DNA from: Solanum dulcamara
Taxonomy: Eukaryota; Streptophyta; Magnoliopsida; Solanales; Solanaceae
Direction of reading: 5' to 3'
DNA: 64,000 bases
Assembly: GCF_947179165.1 (NCBI RefSeq)
Contig: NC_077240.1
Span: 24,532,001 to 24,596,000 of the forward strand
The stretch's first letter is position 1. Each line of letters starts with the position of its first letter. The notes beneath the pieces were generated by a model. It was not told the DNA's origin, ran no database searches, and was given only the letters and a program-made list of their open reading frames with translations. Both the position numbers and the translations under genes were made by a program. Shown one piece after another: positions 33,501-45,500 of the stretch.

Positions 33501-36500
33501 TGTTTCACTGACTCAAACATTTTTGATTTGCAAATATAACTCTGTTATACCGCATATCAAGAAAGAGTACTAATAAAAGTTGGGATGGAAGGAGTAGTTG
33601 TTGTTCTTGTAAATAAAATGTTATAAATAGATATAAGCTGAGTGCCATACAAGCAAGTTAGATCAACACATTGCAATTATCCACCTCCCTTAGTATTATG
33701 GAAAAAAAAACAGAGATACTCCACCTTTTAGCATTCTGGAACCCTACTATGTATTAAAATTATAGTACCCTTTCTTCCACCTCAGCTCAGCTCTGTAGGG
33801 GTTTTAAACCTAGAGCGTAATTTGAAGCACATGCTTTAATTAAGAAAGGGGCAAATGTAGAAAAAATATTTAAAAATAGATATAATTCAAGAACATTAAC
33901 TTTAAATGCCAGGAGCAATTATATGGACAAAAGAATTGAAAAAATTATGACAACTGTTTCGTGCTTCCTTCTTCAAGAAACATTCGATAGGTGATGAGAT
34001 GCACACATAAGCAGCTTGGTGCCTGCACTGATGTGCTGGATAAGCAAGGCAAAGCCTCAGCTAATTTTGCACCTACATTCGGGGCTTAAGTGCACCTAAA
34101 ACGAGCCTTTGAAAACAGTGAGATCTCTTTCTCTTACCCCCAAACCCCACCCCACCCCCTCAGATTTTAATAAATTCAATACAAATTTGAGCATTAACAC
34201 TATTGGTGTACAAGTCAAGAAAATCCTCTAGTAAAAGTGATGCTGTATATGATATTACTGTAATCTAAGGAAGATTTGCCTTTTATCATACCATTATTAC
34301 AGATACTCCTCTAACAGACATATCTATGCACTCCTTTCCCAATGCAAGAAGCATGAAGGCTTGACAGTAAGAAAAAAACTACAATCTCATGGCTTGGAAC
34401 ATGTATGATTTCAATAGAGATTTTTGTGACGCGGGTCATATTATGAATGCCTTTTACATTCAGGCTCTTATTTTTCAAAAACAGAAAGCTACTGGAATGA
34501 GATCTGCTAGATTGCTTCCAGTGAACAAGAACCATATTTCAGTTTTAATATAGTGTCAGTACTTAGGTACAAACCTGTTATCGGTGTTTATTTCTTCCTT
34601 GCTGACTTCTCTTTCTCCCTTCTTGGTGCTGCAACTATCATTGCCACATTGCCTCTGTGTAGCACTTTGAGCCAGTCGGAACAAGCTATCTCTGATACAA
34701 AGTCTTATTTTGAGGTCCAACTGAAAGGAACCATTCATTTGGTCATTAAGTTTCTGTGAAGAAATAATACCATGAGACTTATTTGGTGGAAATACGAGGA
34801 CAAACCTTTGAGATAACATCCTGAAGAAGATACAGTGCCTTGTCTTCCGCTGAATAATTTTCAACTGCCAAACAAACTGTGTTGGAGTCAACCTGTTCTA
34901 AAGGTGAACTCGGGTCCAGAGAAGGGATGCAGCTCAAATTCTCTTCAACAGATCCTCCTTCCTTTGCAGGTTGATAGCTAAACTGCTGCTGCTGTTTCTG
35001 AATGGCAAGCATTGCTCTCAATTGCTGTCGCCTTCTTAGTTTTTCAATTTTTTCTTGAGGAGTCATCATCAAAGATTTTGATGAAGCATCTTGAGACTTG
35101 TTGAAATGATTTGAATTGCCTGGAGAAGCTTTACAATTTGAAAGGACGTGTTGGTGGCTTGCTTGTCCAGAATGGAACTGTGACCAGGTAGACATGGGAG
35201 AACAGTAATAACCTGTATCCCCATAGATAGAAGAAGCAAAAAGAGAACCTGGAAAATGTTTGTGCTGCAAACATTCTGGTCCTTGAAGCTGATTTTGTTG
35301 ACTGAGCTCTGAAGCAGGACAAGGTTGATTCATTACAGATGGCATGTCAAACTTGTTCAGGTGAGGAGACAAGGATCCACATAATTCCTGCAACTGAGCA
35401 AATTCACCAACTTGTTCTAATTTAAGTCGACCTTGCAATGTTTTTTCCTGGTTATTTCCCTGTACACATGAAAACAACTAGAGCAACACTTTGATGTTCA
35501 AATATTAAATGAACACTAATTATATGACACCTGCTCAAATAGAATCACAAATTTATTTTCACATGCAAGTGCAAAGGGAGGTAATCTTCTTCGTCTACCT
35601 TTCCCTTTTCCTTGAGGGATGACAATCCATGTTGACATAAGTAGAGTTATGCCCAATTACTTCATAGTTTTTTACAAGGTGAAGCCAATGTGAATGATTA
35701 AAATTATGTCCAATTTAGATTTAAGTTATGTCCAAAATTCATCAGCAGCACGCTGTTTCATTGTAGAAAAAGTATACAGAACTATTAATTTTTCAAGGTA
35801 AATAATTTTATTAATAATACAAAAATATCCCATGGACAAGCTGTATCCCAAAATGTAGAGAACCTATAATGTAATATGATTCTCAACGAACAACACCCAA
35901 TCTTCTATACACACTGGAAGTCTGGACCTCATGAATTCACTAAAAAGAAACTAGGAATGAGAGCCTATTCCTTAAATGTACATGGTCTTACTCTATTCCA
36001 TCAAAAGCTCTCCTATTCCTTTCCTTCCGCAAGATCCACATGAGTGCTAGTGTGGAAACCCCCCAAGCCCTTCGACTTCTCTTCATTCTTTCAAATTCTC
36101 AGTTGGATGATGTCTTCTTCAACGTATCCGCCTCGCCCATTGCATCCCGGACCATTTCAAAATCACACACCATGAGGAAGACCGACTTGACAATGTAGGA
36201 GGAGGTGGTCCACAATTTCACCTGAACATTTGAACATGATGCACCACTAGAAGCAATTTGATTTCCTATTAAAATTCAAAATGCTCACTACCTCAGGAAA
36301 GAGAGTTGAAGAAAAGCCTGTAAATCCGCTTGTAAATTAAGAAAAAAGAAGAGATGTTAAAGAATCTGGGATGTTGCGCCACTAGTATTTATGTGGGCCC
36401 TGTGGAAGGAATGAATAGGAGTGCTTTTGATGGGATAGAGAATTACTATGTACACTTTGTGGAATAACCTCTCATTTCTAGATTTGTTTTTGGTGCACCA

Positions 36501-39500
36501 ACGATGTTCCAGTATATATAGATGATTGGGTATCATTCATAAAAAATCATATTATGTTGTAGATTCTCTACTTTTTCATATACTACTTGTACATGGGAGA
36601 GTTTCCACAACAACAATTATGCCTCAATCCCAAACAAGTTGGAGTCAATTATATAGATCCTCATTGACCATGTTTCTCAAAAAAAACTATTACTAAGATT
36701 ATTTAATCTATAAAAAAAATGGCATAATAAATATTTATGCCCTATAACTTGGCCTCAACTAGCATCTATGCCCTCCAAATTTGGGTGTGCACAAGTAAAC
36801 ATTTAAACTTGTATAGAGTTGAACAAGTAAACACACGCATCCTACTTGGCGTCCTACGTGTATTGTGCCACGTAGGATGTGTGTGTCTATTTGTTCAACT
36901 CTATACAAGTTTAAGTGTCTATTTGTGCACGCCCAAAGTTGGAGGGAATAAATGTCAGTTGAGGCCAAGTTAAAGGGCATATATATTTATTATGCCTAAA
37001 AAATAGAGTTTCTAGAGCCATTTGAAAATGCTACCTACATAAATAGAAAATGGAAAAAAGAGGAAGGGCAAATCAACTGCATTGGGAAGCTTCCATTATT
37101 CCTGAAAGCCATGAGTTTAAGTACAACCACTTCTTTAACACTCTGGGTCCCCTATGAATTATCTTTTCCATTTATATTATAATTTTACAAAGTTGGACAC
37201 ATGTTATGTGTTAATTAACAAAAGATCAAAGAATAATACACCAAATTATTTATTGGAGGAACCAAATTTTCTACAGTTTTCTGGTAAACAAAGGAAGAAA
37301 AAAGAAAAACGGCAGGTGAAGAGAGGGCTATGTACAGTATTGTCTTTAAATATATGCGGTCATAATTATCACAAAGTAGATTACAGTCTTTCCTTCCCAC
37401 TAGATGTCTTAATTGCTCTTTTGCAAAAATATAAGGTTTGCATCACGGAGCTATTTTATTTATGAAATTCTTTATCTTTATTCTTTACTTCATAACTTCT
37501 CTTACTAAAAGCTATTTACAAATCTGAAGAAACTAAAAAGATGAGTTCACCAGCTATATGAAGTAGCTTTGCCAATTCTATGGAAAATTGGATATTCTTT
37601 TTTTAAAAAAAAAACTCCACCCTCTTAACTGGAAATGGGATACTCGATAAATGAGAAACTTCTATTTGACGTCTGAAAAAAAATTGAATGTGGAAATCAG
37701 TTAAGCAAGGTATTTTGTCGCAACAGGATACTGTAGCTCAAAAGCTGCAAGTACACAAACAAAATTGAGACCCTCTCTTTTTTATCAGTAAAATTTCAAA
37801 ACCTTTTCTATCAATCTCTGTAGAGAAAATTTCGCGAAAGAAAAGATAACGGGATGTCAAAGAAGCATATCTGTTACAATTTATCCTCGACCTTCCTCAA
37901 GCTGCTTAGCTACTGTGAAAGGCATACATGTATAAACACATATATACTAATGGTATGAGGCAGAGGGGGATGACCTAAATTACAAGTGATAATGACATGT
38001 CTCCTACAGACTCTTCTCTCTTGAGTTTCTGAAGAAACAATTTATCATCACTTGTATGTGATGTTAGAGACTGAGGCATAGTAGTTTTTGTTGTTGTATA
38101 TGTAGTGTTAGAGACTGAGGCATAGTAGCTTTTGTTGTTCTATATGTAGTGTTAGGGACTGAGGCATAGTAGTTTTTGTTGTTGTATATGTAGTGTTAGG
38201 GACTGAGGCATAGTAGTGGTTGTTGTTTTGTATGTGATGTTAGGCTTTGGTATGGATTAGGTAGAAGTTTCTTTACTTCCTATGAACAATTATCAATCAA
38301 TTAATTAGCACCATAAAACAAACAAATTATCATGCATGTCTCTTCCCTGAATCCAGTTCTGTATCTAATTTGTTTTTCTTGATATTACTTAACCAACAAG
38401 GAGTGGAAGGGGTGAAAATGAAATATCATCCCTATGTAATAAGTGAGTTATTGTGGATGAGTTCACACTGGTTAAGAAGGGAATATTAAAAAGATACCTT
38501 GCTAGAAGATCTAGCAGGGATTGTAATAGTTCCACCATTAATGGCGAACTAAATGGTAGACCCTATTCTCCCATCTCTGAAGTTGTCTGTTCAAGCTACA
38601 ATATGTATCCTTTTTGCTTACTCTAAGCTTGAAAAGGGAATAAAATCATTTACGTACTGAAGAAAAATACAATTGGTATGAGACAGTTAAGATCCAGGAT
38701 CATTACCTTTTCCTTCGGTAAAAGCATACTTTTGCCTCCACCATGGTCCCTAGCATCAGTGCACAGATCCACATTAGATGTGATATCATTAACATTCTCT
38801 TCATCACCAGTAGAAGACTTCTCCTGGTCTAGCATGTATTCTGCTTTAACTTTTAATCTTTTGGATGGGCTTCGCGGAGATCCTAGCGCCAAACTCGGAG
38901 AGTCAATAGACAGGGGAACAGACTTATCTGGGCTGCTTGTAACATCTTTACAAGATGACCATAGATCGAGAGTGTTAGGAAGGCTTGTATCTCCAAACAG
39001 TGGGTTGTTGTTGCTGCAAAATGTCACTTTTGAGGATTTTGAGCCAGATGAATACAATCAGGGATGATCAAAATTACATAACAACAACAACAGCAGCATA
39101 CCCAATGAAATCCTACAAGTGGGGTCTGGGGAGGGTAGAGTGTACGCAGACCTTACCACTACCTTGTAGAGGTAGAGAGGCTGTTTCCGAAAGACCCCCG
39201 GCAATTGTCATATTGTTCATATCCACATCAGCTAATTGTCATATTGTTCGGGAAGAATATAGCATGTTAAAAAATGAGATTGAAAATAACACTTTTGATT
39301 ATAAAAACAAACACATTTGTATAGTCGATTTGTACTCGTCGACTGGCCTGACTGTCCTTGTTACTCTTTAGTTTCTTTCTTCTGCTTATGTTTTGAATTC
39401 TGCAAGCTATTTCGGTGTCTGCTAAATATATTGGTTTCTCTTCAATCAGTTCTATCTAGGGGCATGTCTAAGCCACAATGCATTATATGGAATTATAACT

Positions 39501-42500
39501 ATGGCGTTACTACAATCAGGGATGACCTAAATTACATCAAAAATATATATATATGGAATTACTGTAAACTAACATAACAGACAATATTTTAAGATATATT
39601 CCTATCTAGCATACTTTGCTTTGTTACTGTATACAGCACAACACACAATAATTGAGATATATTCCTATCTAGTACACACAAAGTACAGTTAATGCAATTT
39701 GGAGACCATAGAAGTGGGTAAAATCATATAAAAGAGATAGGAAGGGGAAAATGAGACAATAATAGGTTTGTTCCCAATCATACAAAGAAAAGGAGAAATG
39801 GAAACCTATCCTGGGCGAGACAAGGTTAAGTCAAATACGTGAGGAGAGAGAGAAATTAGAGCATGATGAAGGAAACTATGAAGAGGCTTGGGGGGGAGAA
39901 AGCCTCAGAATTGGATGCTTCACATTAGTTTTTCTGTTCCGACAACAATGGGATGTGGTGAAGAGAGAAATTATGGAGAAAATGGCATCATTTAGGAGTT
40001 GAGGTAGTTTAAAAAGAGAATTAGTGCAGCCTTCATTGCGCTCATTCCTAAGAGAGACAACAACAACATACCACATGTAATCCCACAAGTGGGGTCTGGG
40101 GAGGGTAGAGTGTACACAGACCTTACCGTTTCATGGAGATAGAGAGGTTGTTTCTGATAGATCCCCAACTCAAGTAAAGAATTTTAAATCAGTTTGAAAG
40201 AGGAAATATGGAAATGAAGGAGACACAAAAACTAATACGGAAGCTATTAGACTAGTAGAGTGCATTTACAATTATAGTACTCTCAAATAGATTGATCAAA
40301 GGAAATGACGGAATGCCAAAACAACTATGCTTCAAAGTGTGAACTCACATACAAGCCTATAGATTTCAAGCAATACACAAGTCAGAAAGAACAGAGAGAG
40401 AAAACTGATGTCTACATTACCTAAATATCTTATCAAGGTCATCGAAACTTCCAATGTTAGCCCATCCATAATCAATAAAATCACCTTGCTCCAGTTCCTC
40501 ATTCTGATGGTGAAAAGCTCGAGTATCATCACCAAACCGATTTCTCTCATCTGATCACAAAGCTAAACAATTGAATCCAACTTGTAGCTTTTGTTTCTTT
40601 TTTTTAATTAAAAAGAAGTCCATTTTTTAACTATGACTGCAGATTATTTATTTCATGCAAAAGGCAGGAAACATTAGCATTAGCACCTCTAAGACATTCA
40701 TGTTTTGGAACTTCTGTCAGATTATTAGATTCTTCAGCACCCAAGGAATCTTGATTCCTCTTTGTAGCATTGGTCAATGACAGATCAGCGCCCAATTCCA
40801 TCCTGCATCCAGCTGTGATAGTAGCTCCATCAGTGTCATGTTTGGAACTGCCATCTAGTTTAATATTACACAGATCCATTTTAGTTGCAGGTTTCTTCTG
40901 ATCAGTAGGCTTGATGTTAGAAGCTTCCACATCCCATTTGTTCTTAATGTTATCTCCATAAACTGGAGCTTTTCCTTCACTTCCATCAGGATGTGGCACT
41001 ATGTGGTCCTCGCTCTCACCAGTCTCCGCCCATATTATATCCGTTAGCTAATTCAAGTCTCAAGAAGAAAATACGTCAGAAGTAAATGCAAGTATAATAA
41101 CTCGAAAGTAAAATTTACAGCTCCTAAAGTCATAGAGAAATGAATAATAGCAGACACACTTATATATGTAGGTGAGTGATGCAGAAGAGGAGAGGAAAAA
41201 CACTACAGTACTCAGCAATACGTCATTTTCGTGATCTCACCTTCTACTTGTCCTTTCAAGTTTCAATCAGTGATGTGAAGCAAATAATAGATTAATCATC
41301 AAGGCAACGCAACGGTGACACTAATGTGATTATAGTTCACATAGAGAACAATTTTATTATCCCATCAAATCTTAGAATCTGGAAAAGGCATACTATCAAA
41401 ACAGAAAAGCAAGTCAGCAATGGTGGATCTAAACTTGGCAAAATTCGCCGCATACATGAAGCAAAGTGAGTGCTTGTTTTCTGATATTGGACTGAAATGA
41501 AAGGGTTTCTACCAAGGGCTGATATCATATATTATAACGCAACTAATGGTGGAACAGGAAAGCGCTAGATAGAAAGCGCACAGTCCAGTGTGTTGTAATT
41601 GATTTTGATGAAACAAATGTAAGTGTTTAGATTATTTATTTTTTGAGACAACAATTCTATTCAATAAAAACTTAGCCACCCCAGAAAAAGGTGCTAAGTT
41701 GGAAACTTTACAAGCATCGAAAGGGTGCTTAAACCCCTGCCCAGAACCCTATACAGTTATACATTGCCAATTCAATATACTAACTCTCCTACTCCCCCCC
41801 CCCCCCACACACACACATATTCTGTTTACACCAAAAAAAGAACAAGCTAAGAAAAGTCATCCTAATTTTCTCGATAGAACTGCTAGTGCCTTCAAAATGT
41901 CTACCATTCCTTTCTTTCCACACTGTCCACCAAATGCAAGCAGGGATATCTTCCACCAGTCCTCCTCCCCACCTCTTTTCCCAATATTCCACCAATTGTT
42001 CAGCAGTGCCAAAGTAGAACTAGGCATTACCCAAGTTATTCCCAAAATACAAAAGAACGTGTGCCACAGCAATACCCATAGGGGTCAAAAAGAGAATTGA
42101 CAGATTTATAAGAGACTTTCTTTGGCAAGGCAACAAAGAGAAGAAAAGCAGTAATTTAGTTAAATGGAAAGCTATAACCTTGAGCAAGAAACATGGCGGT
42201 TTGGGCATAAAGAACTTGGCACCTGCATAATAGAAGTCTGCTACAAAAATGGCATTGGAGGTTCAATAATGAGGATAGTGCACTTTGGAGGAATTTCATA
42301 TCCCAAAAATATGGGATGCTGAACCAGGGGACCACAAATGAAGTTAATAGTCCCCATGGTAGCAGTGTGTGGAAAACTATCAGAAACCAATGGCAAGACT
42401 ACTGGAAAAATGTGGAGATTATTGTGGGAGATGAAAGAAAAACTGAATTTTGGGCTGATCACTGGATTGAGCTTCTATAAGTCTCCATCAACATGACATG

Positions 42501-45500
42501 ATCAACCAAATGTGGAGTCAATAGGGATGGAATCTAATCTTTAGAAGAGCTCTTAATGACTGGGAAGTAGAGAGTTTCGTCACACTGCTTCAGATATTGG
42601 GAACTTTTGGTGGTGGCGGTGATTCTACAGACAGACTCAAGTGGAAACTAAACAGTAAAGGGGCCTTCTTAGAAAAGTCAGTGTATTGGCAGGTGAATCA
42701 AAGAGGCCTAGTAAAGGAGAATTAGCCTTGGAAACAAGTCTGGAAAGCAAATATCCCTATGAAGGTGTCATTCTTTGTCTGGTTGGTGATTAGAAAAGCT
42801 TGCCTAACTCAAGATAAGCTACAAAGAAGAGGTCTTCAGATTTGTTCAAGATGTCTCCGTGTGAACAGTAGGGTGAAACAATGAACACTTATTCCTACAC
42901 TGCAATGTAAGAGTTTAGATAGAGCCATATTGTGAGCAGGAGATAACAGGAGCAGTTCTCGGGTTTTTGTAACAGCTATATAGTGTCACAGAAGCTGTTG
43001 TGACTGTTAAAAATAGAGGTCTTTTTTATTCTATTTTAGTCCCTTAAGTATTTAAGTAGTTTATTTCAGTCTTTACAGTTTAGTCCCTTAAGATTAGTTT
43101 TCTATAATTGCATTCTCGTCCTAATTTCTGTTATGAGTTGGACAGCTGTAGCATTGTCGGCGGATTGTAAGGAGTACTATTTAGCTTTGTAATTGCATTT
43201 GGAAGGAATATACCAGAAAATTAACAAATTCTATCTCTTCCTTTCTTCTCTCTGTTTCTTCTTCTTTACACATAGTAACAGGAGTAACCTCTTGTTACAA
43301 TGGTATCAGAGCCTCCTGGTACCTCTACGCTGCCTTTAATGGCTTCATCCTCTGAAATTCAGACCAAACAGGATGACGTCCGAGCTGTGTGAAGTTATCA
43401 GTGTTCGTTGATGGTGTGAGCAAGCGTTTTTAAAATGTTGAGCTGCAGCAGACACAATTTCAAGCTCAACTCGGTGAGATTTGTGAGACGGACAAGAAAT
43501 TGGAGCTTATTATTTTGAGTTTTGACTATGGGAGTACAGTCAATTTGTCGCTCTCCGACGGCAACCCCAACCGATTTGACTCCACATGCAACACCTGGAG
43601 GCACTCTGGGTACTCAACATCGAACGGAGATTGGCCAACCATCGAACGGAAAGTCACATATGATAGGTTCTCAGCCCCCTTTTACTCCTTCTGTGTTAGA
43701 GGTAGGCAGGGAATTTACTTTTCCACCAGCACCACTTTTCTCAAACCCTCCTTTGTTTAGAGACCCCGTTTATTCCTCAGCTCCTCCTCTCCTTTCCACT
43801 CTGATTGTTGACGATCCTGATTCTTCAACCAATCAGAGAACTCTCAAACCAAAGATCAATTTTCCAGAACTCAATGGTAGTATGAGAAGACAAAAGTTTG
43901 AGAGAGAACTCAACTTGATTATTCCCACAAGCTATTGGGGTTTAAACAGCTAAGTATACATGTCCTAAAAAGGAAAGGTAATCAATACCTAATTAAAATA
44001 GGAGTAAATCTAGAAGTTAAACATATGCTATAGAATATTCCTAGGATTCTAACACTACCCCTCAAGCTGGTGCATACATATTATATGTACCAAGCTTGTT
44101 ACATATATAACTTGTTTTGGGATCGGTAGGAACTTGATCACTTGACCGCACGAATGTTGTGAAAGTGTCTCCTGAGAGTATCTTTTCTCTGACAACATGA
44201 CAATCAGTCTCTATGTGTTTGGTCCTCTCATGAAATACTGGATTCGATGCAATGTGAAGTGCAGCTGATCATTATGTGTTCTATTGTCACTCTACTCCAG
44301 GTTTGTGTATGTATTTGGTAGTGTATATTGATGACATAGTTATCACAGACAATGATGATGAGGGAATTACAAAATTGAAACATCATCTTTTCCAACACTT
44401 TCAGACTAAGGATCTTGGTCAATCGAGGTACTTCTTGGGCCTTGAGGCTGCTCAATCCAAATCAGGAATTGCCATTTCACAAAGGAGGTATGCACTTGAT
44501 ATTCTTGAAGAGACAGGGATTAAAGATCGCAGGAGGCAAGGTGAGAAGTATCGATATCCCTTCCCTACCCTTGGACAACCGAGAAAGACACATTTAAGAG
44601 CTCGGGGAGCAAATTTGTCTTTTCTGGAGTGAGTATATGAGCAAAGCATGTGCTCCCAAAGATGCATGGTGGAAGAGAGAATAAGGTTGACTAGGGAAAC
44701 AAAACAGAGTGCGGTACCTGATTTTGAATAGTAGAGGAAGGCATACGGTTAATCAAATAACAAGAGTTGAGCACTACGTCCCCCCAAAAAATGCAAAGGA
44801 ACATTTGCTTGTATGAGAAAAGTGCATGCAGTCTCAGCAATATGTCTATTTTTGCTCTCTACAATCAACTTTTTTTGTGCAGTGTAAGGACAAGATGTCT
44901 GATGAAGAATTCCATGGGTAGACATAAATTGATTAAATTAGGATGATAAATATTCACGTGCATTATCACTACGGAAAGTGCGACTAGAAACACCAAACTG
45001 ATTTTTTATTTTAACACAAAAAGTTTGAAATATGGAAAATAATTCAGAACAATTTTTCATTAAGAACATCCAAGTGCACCTTGAGTAATCATCAATGAAA
45101 GTAACAAAATACTTAAAACCCAATGTAGAACTAACTCTACTTGGACCCCAAATATCAGAATGAACTAAATGAAAAACAGACTCTGCACGATTATTAGGGT
45201 TGTGGAAAAGTAGCTCGGACGTGCTTCCCCAATTAACATGACTCACAATCTAACTTGGATAATTTGGACGAGCTAGGTACCATCTTTTGAAGTTTGGATA
45301 AACTATGGTGTCCCAATCGTCTGTGGATTAAATCTGGAGAATCTGAGACTAAAAATATTGTAGTGGATCTGTGAGAATTGAGATAATAAAGTCCATCTGA
45401 CTCATGCCCTTCGCCAATCATCATTCCCGTACTGATGTCATGTATAACAAAGAAGTCACTAAAAAATGAGAAAAAACAATTTAAAGCCTTAGCCAAACGA

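Noticed and set aside
36737..36980. Paired plus and minus ORFs with similar translations
   Set aside because: They mirror each other because the MITE is palindromic.
39104..39544. Minus/plus frames spanning RTE tails in LNK2 intron 3 as possible alternative exons
   Set aside because: LNK2 phases join exon 3 to exon 4 directly and the frames follow the retroelement tail.
41789..41995. Trp-rich minus frame as a separate small protein
   Set aside because: It is the C-terminal [12 protein letters not shown] block of the twin-primed L1.
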